Of a stretch of DNA of 19,878 nt, positions 1 through 8,656 are shown in pieces. The stretch is from the NCBI GenBank assembly GCA_964505995.1, contig CAZDLB010000021.1:1-19878 (forward strand), read 5' to 3'. The translations under genes and the position numbers were made by a program. The notes below the pieces were generated by a model. The model saw only the letters and a program-made list of their open reading frames with translations. It was not told the DNA's origin and ran no database searches. This DNA is from JAJRVH01 sp964505995 (GTDB taxonomy: Bacteria; Pseudomonadota; Zetaproteobacteria; Mariprofundales; Mariprofundaceae). The stretch's first letter is position 1, and every line of letters starts with the position of its first letter.

Positions 1-523
1 TATACAGGAAGAACTTCAGCGTCGCGTAGACGCGGTTCTTGCCGCCCCAGATGCCAATGATCAGGTACATCGGGATCAGCATCGCTTCCCAGAAGAAGTA
101 GAACAGCACCGCATCGAGTGCTGCGAACACGCCGATCAGCGTCGTTTCGAGCACCAGGAAGGCGAGCATGTATTCCTTCACACGCGTCTGGATGCACTCC
201 CAGGCGGAGATGATGCAGATCACGGTCAGCAGGCTCGTGAGCAGAATGAACGGCATCGAGATACCGTCCACGCCGAGCTGGTAGTTGATGTTGAAGGTCT
301 CGATCCAGGGGTGGAACTCCTCGAACTGCATGTGCGAGGTCGAGGTGTCGAAATAGATCCACAGCGGCAGCGTGACGATGAAGGTCGCGACCGACACGGC
401 GAGCGCCGCCCAGCGCACGGCGTTGTCGCCGCGCACGAACAGCCAGATGAACAGCGCGCCCGCGGTCGGCAGGAAGATGCTCAGCGACAGAATCGGGAAG
501 TCCAGAACGTTGTGTAATTGCAT
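1..523 (-). CDS. nuoM: NADH-quinone oxidoreductase subunit M (partial, cut by window edge)
   Basis: Antiporter-like proton-pumping subunit of the membrane arm of complex I. Only the first 174 codons are inside the window; the 3' part runs off the left edge. The translation starts MQLHNVLDFP and shows several hydrophobic helices. The stretch FFWEAMLIPMYL holds a glutamate (about residue 146) in the position of the essential helix-5 glutamate of the NuoM/MrpD family. The segment YQLGVDGISMPF (about 81-92) is also typical of NuoM. The ATG is preceded by AAGGAG, which overlaps the nuoL stop codon, so the two genes are probably translationally coupled. Last visible gene of the operon; nuoN is expected just outside. 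The identification is firm although the gene is incomplete. Confidence 0.95.
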   Translation of the reverse strand, partial: MQLHNVLDFPILSLSIFLPTAGALFIWLFVRGDNAVRWAALAVSVATFIVTLPLWIYFDTSTSHMQFEEFHPWIETFNINYQLGVDGISMPFILLTSLLTVICIISAWECIQTRVKEYMLAFLVLETTLIGVFAALDAVLFYFFWEAMLIPMYLIIGIWGGKNRVYATLKFFLY

Positions 524-538
524 GGCTTCGCTCTCTCC

Positions 539-2548
539 TTATGCCCTAAGCAGCAGATAGGTCAGGAAACCGAACACGCCGATCACCATCGCGAAGGCGT
601 AATGGAAGACCATGCCGCTCTGCATCTCGCGCATGCGCGCCGCGCCCGCTCTGATCGAATCGATGATGCCGCCGTGGATGATGCCGCGGTCGATGATGGC
701 CAGATCCGCCTTCTGCCACAGCCAGGTGCCGATGCACTGCGCCGGGCGCATGAAGATCTTCTCGTAGAGCTCATCCCAGTACCACTTGTTGAGCAGGAAG
801 GTATAGATCGGCTTCACACCCGCGGCCAGCGCCGCCGGGATTGCCGTTTCGCGGAAATACATCGCAAAGGCCAGCGCGATGCCGCCAACGGCAAACCAGA
901 AAGGCAGCGACAGCGGCGCATGCGCGAGCATGTCGCCGACGCCATGCAGCTCGCCCTCCTCATGCAGCGCCATCAGCGGATTGTGCGCATCCATCACGAA
1001 CAGCGCATCGCCGAAGAAGCCATGGGCCACCTCGGGATTGGCCACATCCAGCACGCTCATGCCCCACCAGCCGGAAGCGGCTGCACCGATGGCCAGGATC
1101 AGCAGCGGTACGGTGATCACCTTCGGCGACTCATGCACATGTGCCTTCGTTTCCGACGGCAGCCGGTCGGAGTTGTGGAAGGTCAGGAAGAACATGCGGA
1201 AGGTGTAGAAGGCGGTCATGAACACGCCCGAAAGCACGGCCCAGTAGGCGAGTTCGCCGACCCAGCCCAGATGCTCGGCCACCTTGGCCGACTCGATGAT
1301 CAGATCCTTGGACCAGAAACCGGCGAACGGCGGCACGCCGGCCAGCGCCAGTGCCGCGATCAGCATCGTGATATACGTGATCGGCATGTACTTGCGCAGC
1401 TGCCCCATGCGGCGGATGTCCTGATCGGCCAGCACCGCATGGATCACGGAACCGGCGGCCAGGAACAGCAGTGCCTTGAAATAGGCATGCGTCATCAGGT
1501 GGAAGATGCCGACCGAATAGGCGGAAACGCCGCAGGCCACGAACATGTAGCCGAGCTGCGAACAGGTCGAATAGGCGATCACGCGCTTGATGTCGTTCTG
1601 CACCAGACCGATCGTCGCGCACATCCAGGCGGTGATCGCGCCGACCAGCGTCACGGCCGCCAGCGCGGTTTCAGAGAATTCGAACATCGGCGAGCAGCGC
1701 GCCACCATGAACACGCCGGCGGTCACCATCGTCGCGGCATGGATCAGCGCCGAGATCGGCGTCGGACCTTCCATCGAATCCGGAAGCCACACGTGCAGCG
1801 GCACCTGACCGGACTTGCCCATCGCGCCGACGAACAGCGCCAGACACATGAACGTAATCGCGCTCATCTCCCAGCCCGCGAAATGCAGCACATGGTTCTG
1901 GGCCACGAAGGCCTCGACCTGGGAAAACACCTCGCGGTAGTCGATCGTGCCGAAGTAGTACCAGATCGCGAGGATGCCGACCGCAAAGCCGAAATCGCCG
2001 ACGCGGTTGACGATGAAGGCCTTCAGCGCCGCGAAGTTGGCGCTCTCGCGCTTGAACCAGAAGCCGATCAGCAGATACGAGACCAGGCCCACGGCCTCCC
2101 AGCCGAAGAACAGCGTGAAGAAGTTGTTGCCCATGACCAGCACGAGCATCGAGAACGTGAAGCCGGAGATGTAGGAGAAGAAGCGGGTATAGCCCGGATC
2201 CCCGTGCATGTAGCCGATCGTGTAGACATGCACACAGGCCGAGACGATCGTCACCGTCAGCATCATGATCGCGGTCAGACGGTCGATCATCATGCCCACG
2301 GGGACGACAAAGGTATCGGAGATCATCCAGCTCCAGAAGTTGCCGTAGAAGCTGGCGCCGTCCATGACCTGCGTGAACACATGCGCGGAAAGCAGCGCCG
2401 AGGCGACGACGCCGGCGATGCAGATGCTGTGCGACAGCTTTTCCTTCAAGGCCCAGCCGAACATGCCGACGATCAGGGAAGCGGCCAGCGGCAATGCCGG
2501 AATGGCCAGCAGCTCCGTGGTGTTGAGCATCATCGCGGTTTCTTGCAC
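539..2548 (-). CDS. nuoL: NADH-quinone oxidoreductase subunit L
   Basis: The largest antiporter-like subunit, at the distal end of the membrane arm; it pumps protons and its C-terminal lateral helix runs along the arm. The 669-residue translation is highly hydrophobic, has the usual family length, and carries a Proton_antipo_M-type core (for example FFGWEAVGLVSYLLIGFW and GKSGQVPLHVWLPDSMEGPTP, split here by an intervening segment). The C-terminal third contains soluble loops and a final transmembrane helix. The chosen start is a GTG, because GGAGG at 2553-2557 lies 4 nt upstream of it. Two in-frame ATGs at 2533 and 2530 are possible but would sit 19-22 nt from that Shine-Dalgarno site. The gene follows nuoK by 12 nt and precedes nuoM by 15 nt. 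Confidence 0.96.
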   Translation of the reverse strand: MQETAMMLNTTELLAIPALPLAASLIVGMFGWALKEKLSHSICIAGVVASALLSAHVFTQVMDGASFYGNFWSWMISDTFVVPVGMMIDRLTAIMMLTVTIVSACVHVYTIGYMHGDPGYTRFFSYISGFTFSMLVLVMGNNFFTLFFGWEAVGLVSYLLIGFWFKRESANFAALKAFIVNRVGDFGFAVGILAIWYYFGTIDYREVFSQVEAFVAQNHVLHFAGWEMSAITFMCLALFVGAMGKSGQVPLHVWLPDSMEGPTPISALIHAATMVTAGVFMVARCSPMFEFSETALAAVTLVGAITAWMCATIGLVQNDIKRVIAYSTCSQLGYMFVACGVSAYSVGIFHLMTHAYFKALLFLAAGSVIHAVLADQDIRRMGQLRKYMPITYITMLIAALALAGVPPFAGFWSKDLIIESAKVAEHLGWVGELAYWAVLSGVFMTAFYTFRMFFLTFHNSDRLPSETKAHVHESPKVITVPLLILAIGAAASGWWGMSVLDVANPEVAHGFFGDALFVMDAHNPLMALHEEGELHGVGDMLAHAPLSLPFWFAVGGIALAFAMYFRETAIPAALAAGVKPIYTFLLNKWYWDELYEKIFMRPAQCIGTWLWQKADLAIIDRGIIHGGIIDSIRAGAARMREMQSGMVFHYAFAMVIGVFGFLTYLLLRA

Positions 2549-2560
2549 GTCTCCTCCCCC

Positions 2561-2866
2561 TTAGCCCTGCAGCGTGTTGATGTCTTCGACCTCGATCGAA
2601 CGACGCGTGCGATAGAAGGCCACGAGAATCGCCAGGCCCACGGCCACCTCGGAGGCCGCCACGGTCAGCACGAAGAAGACGAAGATCTGGCCGCCCAGAT
2701 CGTTGAGGTAATGCGAGAAGGCCACGAAATTGATGTTCACGGCCAGCAGCATCAGTTCGATGCACATCAGGATCGTGATCACGTTCTTGCGGTTCAGAAA
2801 CAGGCCGATCACGCCCAGCGAGAACAGGGCCGCGGCCACGATCAGGTAATCGGACAATCCAATCAT
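2561..2866 (-). CDS. nuoK: NADH-quinone oxidoreductase subunit K
   Basis: Small three-helix membrane subunit (101 residues, normal for the family), homologous to ND4L and part of the proton path between NuoJ and NuoN. Two membrane-embedded glutamates, Glu37 (in LMCIELMLLAVN) and Glu73 (in AASEVAVGLAI), match the two conserved carboxylates needed for proton translocation. The ATG lies 1 nt beyond the nuoJ stop codon. A GAGGA motif within the nuoJ end can serve as ribosome binding site, so coupling to nuoJ is likely. Confidence 0.97.
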   Translation of the reverse strand: MIGLSDYLIVAAALFSLGVIGLFLNRKNVITILMCIELMLLAVNINFVAFSHYLNDLGGQIFVFFVLTVAASEVAVGLAILVAFYRTRRSIEVEDINTLQG

Positions 2867-2867
2867 A

Positions 2868-3452
2868 TCACATCCTCACCTTGCGCAGACGATCTTCCTT
2901 GCGCACATGCACCTGCGCCGAGATGTTCTGGTATTTCGCATCCTTGCGGGCCCTCAGCGTCAGCACGATGGCGCCGATCAGCGCCACCAGCAGGATGATG
3001 GCGGCAATCTCGAAGCCCAGAAGGTACTTGGTGTACAGCACCTGGCCGATCTCGTAGGTGTTGTTCACGGCCTGGGGATGATGCACCGCGGTGGCCTTCA
3101 CGCCCTCGGTGAACACGCCGGACTGGGCCGCGGCGATGAACTCGATGATCAGGATGATCGCGATCAGGCCGCCCAGCGGCAGATACTGCAGAAAGCCCTC
3201 ACGCAGCTTCGCCTGGTTCACCTCGAGCATCATCACGACGAACATGAACAGCACCATGACCGCGCCGACATAGATCAGAATCATGATGATGCCGATGAAC
3301 TCGGCATCGAGCATGAAGAACAGCGCCGAGGCATTGAAGAAGCAGAAGATCAGGAACATCACCGAATGCATGGTGTTGCGCGCCAGCACGACGCCCATGG
3401 CCGACAGGATGCTCAGTCCGGCAAACAGGTTAAAAAATGCGGTTTCGAGCAT
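2868..3452 (-). CDS. nuoJ: NADH-quinone oxidoreductase subunit J
   Basis: Membrane subunit homologous to ND6; it links the quinone-binding heel (NuoH/NuoA) to the antiporter chain. The 194 residues include about five transmembrane helices. The third carries the family signature IMILIYVGAVMVLFMFVVMM (about residues 55-74), the site of the pi-bulge in solved complexes (family knowledge). A hydrophilic C-terminus ends RKEDRLRKVRM. The ATG is preceded by AGGAGGGG at good spacing. The gene is separated from nuoI by 27 nt, one of the larger gaps in the operon, which contains only this ribosome binding site. Confidence 0.96.
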   Translation of the reverse strand: MLETAFFNLFAGLSILSAMGVVLARNTMHSVMFLIFCFFNASALFFMLDAEFIGIIMILIYVGAVMVLFMFVVMMLEVNQAKLREGFLQYLPLGGLIAIILIIEFIAAAQSGVFTEGVKATAVHHPQAVNNTYEIGQVLYTKYLLGFEIAAIILLVALIGAIVLTLRARKDAKYQNISAQVHVRKEDRLRKVRM

Positions 3453-3479
3453 TTCCCCTCCTCAATTCTCTCGGATGCC

Positions 3480-3962
3480 CTAGCTGTAGCGGGCATCGGC
3501 GGCCAGGTTCGCCGCAATCAGCTTCTCGTAGCGGTCGCCATTGGCGAGCAGCATGTCCTTGGTGTAGTACAGCGCCTCGCGCGTCTCGGTCGCGTACTCG
3601 AATTCCTGGGTTTCGACGATCGCATCCACCGGGCAGGCCTCCTGGCAGAAGCCGCAGTAGATGCACTTGGTCATGTCGATGTCATAGCGTGTCGTGCGCC
3701 GCGAGCCATCCTCGCGTTCCTCGGACTCGATGACGATGGCCAGCGCCGGACAGACGACCTCGCACAGCTTGCAGGCAATGCAGCGCTCCTCGCCGGACTC
3801 GTAGCGCCTGAGCGCGTGCAGGCCGCGGAAGCGGGGCGAGAGCGGGGTCTTTTCCTCCGGATATTCGACGGTAATCTTCTTCCTGAACAGGTAGCGACCG
3901 GTCAGCGACAGGCCGACGAGCAACTCCCAGAGCAACCATGTCTTCAGCATGCGCTTGATCAT
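3480..3962 (-). CDS. nuoI: NADH-quinone oxidoreductase subunit I (8Fe ferredoxin-like)
   Basis: Carries clusters N6a and N6b in the hydrophilic arm and passes electrons from NuoG towards NuoB. The 160-residue product has two CxxCxxCxxxCP motifs: CIACKLCEVVCP (Cys61, 64, 67, 71) and CIYCGFCQEACP (Cys100, 103, 106, 110). The linker between them (EREDGSRRTTRYDIDMTK) is of the alpha/beta-proteobacterial and mitochondrial TYKY type. The N-terminus has an amphipathic membrane-associated segment. The ATG at 3962 was chosen because GGAGG at 3970-3974 lies 7 nt upstream; longer in-frame readings extend into nuoH without support. The start lies 4 nt after the nuoH stop. Confidence 0.97.
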   Translation of the reverse strand: MIKRMLKTWLLWELLVGLSLTGRYLFRKKITVEYPEEKTPLSPRFRGLHALRRYESGEERCIACKLCEVVCPALAIVIESEEREDGSRRTTRYDIDMTKCIYCGFCQEACPVDAIVETQEFEYATETREALYYTKDMLLANGDRYEKLIAANLAADARYS

Positions 3963-3966
3963 TCGC

Positions 3967-5028
3967 TTACCTCCACGGCATCCAGAAGTTGATGATCGAG
4001 TCCAGCCCCGGCGTGTAGATGAAGATGCCGACGACAAAGATCCAGGCCAGCGTCCACGGCAGGAAGACCTTCCAGCCCAGGCGCATCATCTGGTCGTAGC
4101 GATAGCGCGGGAAGGTCGCGCGGAACCAGATGAACACGAAGACCAGGAAGGTCGTCTTGGCCAGCAGCCAGAAGGTTCCCGGAATCACGTCCAGCGCCGG
4201 AATCGGCGCATACCAGCCGCCGAGGAACAAAATCGACGTCATCAGGCTGATCAGGATCATCGCGCTGTACTCGGCCAGCGAGAAGGTCGCGAACCACATA
4301 CCGGAATATTCGGTGTAGTAGCCGGACACCAGCTCTTCGGTTTCGACCAGATCGAACGGCGTGCGCGCGGTTTCCGCGCATCCGGAGATGAAATACACCA
4401 GCAGCATCGGGAACAGCGGAATCATGTACCAGTGGGCGATGCCGCCCGCCTGTGCATGCACGATATCGGCCAGATTCAGCGAGCCTGCCAGCATCATCAC
4501 CGTCACCAGGCCGAATCCCATCGAGATCTCGTAGGAGATCATCTGGCAGGTCGAACGCATCGCGCCGATGAACGGATACTTCGAGTTCGACGCCCAGCCG
4601 GCCATCAGGATGCCGTAGATCGACAGGCTGGAGATGGCCATGATGTAGAGCAGGCCGACATTGAGATTGGCAATGGCCATCACATGCGGGTGATCCCAAA
4701 GGCCGAACAGGCTGGTCTCGCCAAACGGGACGACGGCGAATGCAATCAACGCCGGCGTCAGCGACATGATCGGCGCTGCAATGAACAGGAACTTGTTGGC
4801 CGCCGTCGGGATGATCGTTTCCTTCAGCACCAGCTTCAGACCATCGGCCAGCGGCTGCAGCAGCCCCGCCCAGCCGACGCGGTTGCATCCCTTGCGCACC
4901 TGAATCCAGCCGATCACGCGGCGCTCGGCATAGGTGATATAGGCGACCGACAGCGCCACCGGCACCGCAATCGCCAGAATCTCCAGCGCCCAGATCCCGG
5001 CCTGGGCGGCCATTTCCATAGCGGTCAT
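3967..5028 (-). CDS. nuoH: NADH-quinone oxidoreductase subunit H
   Basis: ND1 homologue at the base of the peripheral arm; it forms much of the quinone entry channel and the start of the proton-pumping chain. The 353-residue translation has about eight transmembrane helices. It contains the conserved segments YAERRVIGWIQVRKGCNRVG and SGCAETARTPFDLVETEEL, whose acidic loop residues are family hallmarks near the quinone site, and IWFRATFPRYRYDQMM near the C-terminus. The ATG overlaps the nuoG TGA by 4 nt (ATGA), with GGAGGG about 5 nt upstream. A second in-frame ATG four codons in is less likely. Confidence 0.97.
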   Translation of the reverse strand: MTAMEMAAQAGIWALEILAIAVPVALSVAYITYAERRVIGWIQVRKGCNRVGWAGLLQPLADGLKLVLKETIIPTAANKFLFIAAPIMSLTPALIAFAVVPFGETSLFGLWDHPHVMAIANLNVGLLYIMAISSLSIYGILMAGWASNSKYPFIGAMRSTCQMISYEISMGFGLVTVMMLAGSLNLADIVHAQAGGIAHWYMIPLFPMLLVYFISGCAETARTPFDLVETEELVSGYYTEYSGMWFATFSLAEYSAMILISLMTSILFLGGWYAPIPALDVIPGTFWLLAKTTFLVFVFIWFRATFPRYRYDQMMRLGWKVFLPWTLAWIFVVGIFIYTPGLDSIINFWMPWR

Positions 5029-7382
5029 GATTGCCCTCCGACGATGGTACAGGCGGTGACATCGGACAGATCCCCGGCCACGCCGCGCTTGGCGACGAAC
5101 AGCACGCCGGGACTGACATCCTCGCGCACGCCGATGTTCAGCCGATGCTCGCCCAGGAAGGTGCGCACCGTGTGCTCACCCGGCTCAAGCCCTCTGGACG
5201 CCAGCGTTTGCGGATGCACGAGCACATCATCCAGCGCATGCAGCCTGCCGGCTGCCAGCAGCAGCTCCGAGGCCCGCGCCCACATGCCCTCGCGATACAT
5301 CGAATAGCGGGAGACCACGTCCAGATCGAATCCCTCATCCTGCACGACCGGCAGAGCCTCAGCGCTGCGATTGCGCGGCGCCGGCACGAACTGCTCCTCG
5401 GCGCTGGCACCCTGCCAGACCTGGGTGAGCTGCGGCACATAGGCCCCGGTCTTCTCGCGCAGCTCCTCCATGTTGACGACCGGGATTTCGCCGCCCATGA
5501 CCTGAACCATGCGCATCATCACCTTCCACAGCGGCCGCTCCTGTCCGATAGACTCCAGCGGCCGACCGGCCACGCGCACGCGGCCTTCCATGTTGATGAA
5601 CGTGCCGTCCACCTCGGAATAGGCCGCGGCAGGCAGCTGCACCTCGGCCAGCTCGCCGATCTCGCCGCCGATCGCGCCGACCTGCACGAGCGGAACCTTG
5701 GCCAGCGCCGCCTTCGCCGCCGACGGGAACAGGCCATCGCCGACCGGATCCGAGCCGATCAGCATGATCGCATCCAGCTCGCCCGCCGTGGCCGCGGCGA
5801 AGATGTCGCCGACGCTGGTGCGAATATCGCCGAAGGCGGCCGACAGCAATTGAGCGTTCATGCCCTCGGGAATCAGATTGCGTCCGTCCCTGCCTTCCTC
5901 GGCATGGCCGCAGGCGCGCATCAACAGATCCAGTCCGTAAATCAGCGCGGCCGCATCGCGATGCGAACGGATCTCCTCGCCGACCAGCAGCGCGCAGCTC
6001 TCGCCCATCAGCGCATCGGCGAGGATCTTGCCGGCCTCGTGGCGCTCGTCGACCCTGGCCATCCACTCTTCCATGCCGGCCGCGGTCTTGCCGAGATCGA
6101 TCACCTGCTGCATCGCGCGTGCGATGACCGCCGGCCAGTCGCGCGGCCGGATGATCGCATCGCGCGAGATCTGCATGTTCGTGCGGTAGTTCATCGCGCC
6201 AATGCGGCTGACCGGGCGACCGCGGTTGCCGCGCTTGCGCAGGCGCTGCATCAGCAGCGGCAGCCGCTGCCTGAGATCCGAGCCGAGGATCACGACCTGA
6301 TCGGCATCCTCGATCTGCTGCGTCGTCATCGAGAAGCCTTCCTCGAAAGCGAACGGACGCATGTCGCGGCGGTGCAGGTCGAAGGCGACCTTGGCATCGG
6401 GGAACACCGCATCGCGCATCAGCCGGATGGACGCCAGACCTTCGGCGCTCCAGAACGGCGAGAAGATGATGCCCACGCGCTTGCCGCGCAGCAGGTCGGC
6501 GGCGCGATCAAAGGCCTCGTCCCAGCTGACCTCAATGGATTCGCCATCCTGACGCATGTGCGGCTCCAGAATGCGGTTCGCGGAACGGAAGGCATCGTAG
6601 ACATAGCGGCCGCGATCGCACAGCCAGGGTTCGGGGCTGCCTTCCACCGGCTTGATGCGGACCACGCGCTCGCCACGCGACTGGATGTCGATATCGCAAC
6701 CGTTCGGACACTGCGTACAGGTGGACTGATGATGCGTCAGCTCCCAGGGGCGCGACACATCGTGGCTGGGCTTGTCCAGCAGCGCGCCGACCGGGCAGAT
6801 GTCGGCCAGGTTGCCCGACAGCTCGGATTCGCAGGCCTCCTCGACAATCCCGGCGATGGACATGTGATCGCCGCGATTGAGCACGCCCATGTCGCCGGTG
6901 CCGGCAATCTCGTTGGCGAAGCGAACGCAGCGCGTGCAATGGATGCAGCGCGTCATGTGCGTCGTGACAAACGGGCCGAGATCGTGATTCGTCGCCGCGC
7001 GCTTGGGCTCGACGTAGCGGCCCACGCTGGCGCCATGGGCCACGGCATAATCCTGCAGGCGACAGTCGCCGCCCTCGTCGCAGACCGGGCAGTCCAGCGG
7101 ATGATTGATCAGCAGATATTCCATGACCATCTGCCGGTCCTTCCGGATCGACTCGGTCTGGGTATGCACCTTCATGCCCTCGGCCACCGGCGTGCAGCAG
7201 GACGCGGCCGGCTTGTTCCAGCCCTCGACCTCGACCAGACACATGCGGCAGTTGGCCGCAACCGACAGCTCCGGGTGATAGCAGAAATACGGCACATCCA
7301 CGCCATGGGCGCGACAGGCCTCAAGGATGCTGGTGCCGGGGCTTACCGTGACTTCGCGGTCGTTGATATACAGTGTGGTCAT
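5025..7382 (-). CDS. nuoG: NADH-quinone oxidoreductase subunit G
   Basis: Largest soluble subunit of the NADH-input module; it carries electrons from NuoF to NuoI. The 785 residues begin with a 2Fe-2S ferredoxin domain, cluster N1b, with Cys34, 45, 48 and probably 62. Next come N5 ligands His94, Cys98, Cys101 and Cys107 and N4 ligands Cys146, 149, 152 and 196. A further set, Cys222, 225, 229 and 255 (CTQCPNGC and WLCDRGR), has the layout of cluster N7, which is present in E. coli and Thermus NuoG but lost in mitochondria. The rest is a degenerate molybdopterin-oxidoreductase fold. Both ends overlap neighbours by 4 nt (ATGA). Confidence 0.97.
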   Translation of the reverse strand: MTTLYINDREVTVSPGTSILEACRAHGVDVPYFCYHPELSVAANCRMCLVEVEGWNKPAASCCTPVAEGMKVHTQTESIRKDRQMVMEYLLINHPLDCPVCDEGGDCRLQDYAVAHGASVGRYVEPKRAATNHDLGPFVTTHMTRCIHCTRCVRFANEIAGTGDMGVLNRGDHMSIAGIVEEACESELSGNLADICPVGALLDKPSHDVSRPWELTHHQSTCTQCPNGCDIDIQSRGERVVRIKPVEGSPEPWLCDRGRYVYDAFRSANRILEPHMRQDGESIEVSWDEAFDRAADLLRGKRVGIIFSPFWSAEGLASIRLMRDAVFPDAKVAFDLHRRDMRPFAFEEGFSMTTQQIEDADQVVILGSDLRQRLPLLMQRLRKRGNRGRPVSRIGAMNYRTNMQISRDAIIRPRDWPAVIARAMQQVIDLGKTAAGMEEWMARVDERHEAGKILADALMGESCALLVGEEIRSHRDAAALIYGLDLLMRACGHAEEGRDGRNLIPEGMNAQLLSAAFGDIRTSVGDIFAAATAGELDAIMLIGSDPVGDGLFPSAAKAALAKVPLVQVGAIGGEIGELAEVQLPAAAYSEVDGTFINMEGRVRVAGRPLESIGQERPLWKVMMRMVQVMGGEIPVVNMEELREKTGAYVPQLTQVWQGASAEEQFVPAPRNRSAEALPVVQDEGFDLDVVSRYSMYREGMWARASELLLAAGRLHALDDVLVHPQTLASRGLEPGEHTVRTFLGEHRLNIGVREDVSPGVLFVAKRGVAGDLSDVTACTIVGGQS

Positions 7383-8656
7383 GCTGCGTTCTCCACCAGT
7401 CGTGCGCGGACTTCCTCAGGAAAATGTTTCAGCAGCGACAGGATCGGTGCCGCTGCGCCGTCGGCCAGCGCGCAGATCGTGCGCCCGGCCATGTGCTCGG
7501 CGGCATCATGCAGCACCTGGATGTCGTCGGGGCGGCCCTGACCGGCCTCGATGCGGTTCATGATGCGCTCCAGCCATCCGGTTCCCTCGCGGCAGGGCGT
7601 GCACTGGCCGCAGGATTCATGGGCATAGAAATGCGACAGCCTTCGGGTCACGGCGATCAGATCCGTCGTCTCGTCCATGACGATGATCGCGCCGGAGCCC
7701 AGCATCGAGCCGGCCTTGATCATCGCGTCATAGGTCAGCGGCGTGTCGTAATGCTCGGCGGTCAGCCACGGCGTGGACGAGCCACCCGGAATGACGACCT
7801 TCGGCACCGTACCATGCTTAAGACCGCCGCAGTAATCCTCGATCAGCGTCTTCAGCGATGTGCCCATCGGCACCTCATAATTGCCCGGCTTGTTCACATG
7901 ACCGGAAACGGAGAAGATCTTGCAGCCGGTATTGTTCGGCTCGCCGATCTGCGCATGCCATTCGCCGCCATGCTCGAGGATGGCCGGAATCGTTGACAGC
8001 GTTTCGACATTGTTGACGACAGTCGGGCAGCGATAGAAGCCCTCGACGGCCGGGAACGGCGGCTTGAAGCGCGGACGGCCGGGCTTGCCCTCAAGCGACT
8101 CGATCAGCGCCGTCTCCTCGCCGCAGACATAGGCGCCGGCGCCGCGATGCACGGTCAGGTTCATCGAATAGCCGCTGCCGAGGATGTTCTCGCCCAGCAG
8201 ATTGGCCTCGTAGGCCTCGCGGATCGCCTCGTTGAGGATCTCGGCCTCGTGCTTGAACTCGCCACGGATGTAGATGTAGGCATCATGCACATCGAGCGCG
8301 AAGCCGGCCATGATCATGCCCTCGATCAGCAGATGCGGATCGAAGCGCATGATGTCACGATCCTTGAAGGTGCCCGGCTCGCCCTCGTCGGCATTGCACA
8401 GCAGGTAGGTTGGCTTGCCGGTATTGCGCGGCACAAACGACCATTTCAGGCCGGTCGGGAAGCCAGCGCCACCGCGGCCGCGCAGACCCGAGATCTTGAC
8501 CTCGTCGATGATCTTGCCGGAGTCGAACTCGTTGAGCACGGTCGGCAGGAACTTGTAGGCGCCGTTCTCGCGCGCCACGGCAAGCTTGCGCTGATTCGGG
8601 ATATGGATGCGGTCGAAACAGATCTGCTTCACCTGCTTGGGATCGGAGGGAATCAT
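7379..8656 (-). CDS. nuoF: NADH-quinone oxidoreductase subunit F (NADH- and FMN-binding)
   Basis: Oxidises NADH through FMN and hands electrons to cluster N3. The 425 residues contain the glycine-rich FMN/NADH loop GRGGAGFPTG (60-69), a second nucleotide-binding segment with GAGAYVCGEETALIESLEG (172-190), and the N3 ligands SCGQCTPC (Cys349, 352, 355) plus Cys395 in GRTICALADG. Length is normal for the family. The ATG overlaps the nuoE stop by 4 nt and is preceded by AAGGAGG at 6 nt spacing. Confidence 0.98.
   Translation of the reverse strand: MIPSDPKQVKQICFDRIHIPNQRKLAVARENGAYKFLPTVLNEFDSGKIIDEVKISGLRGRGGAGFPTGLKWSFVPRNTGKPTYLLCNADEGEPGTFKDRDIMRFDPHLLIEGMIMAGFALDVHDAYIYIRGEFKHEAEILNEAIREAYEANLLGENILGSGYSMNLTVHRGAGAYVCGEETALIESLEGKPGRPRFKPPFPAVEGFYRCPTVVNNVETLSTIPAILEHGGEWHAQIGEPNNTGCKIFSVSGHVNKPGNYEVPMGTSLKTLIEDYCGGLKHGTVPKVVIPGGSSTPWLTAEHYDTPLTYDAMIKAGSMLGSGAIIVMDETTDLIAVTRRLSHFYAHESCGQCTPCREGTGWLERIMNRIEAGQGRPDDIQVLHDAAEHMAGRTICALADGAAAPILSLLKHFPEEVRARLVENAA

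Noticed and set aside
518..2998. 826-codon open frame on the plus strand opposite nuoL and nuoK
   Set aside because: It is antisense to well-identified membrane proteins, very rich in His, Arg, Asp and Gln, and has no recognisable domain. GC-rich codon use on the real strand leaves this frame open.
3949..5307. 452-codon plus-strand frame opposite nuoH and the end of nuoG
   Set aside because: Antisense shadow of nuoH; no domain, His/Arg-rich low-complexity composition.
5031..7541. 836-codon open frame on the plus strand opposite nuoG
   Set aside because: Same composition and cause as the frame opposite nuoL; nuoG with all its cluster ligands is clearly the gene.
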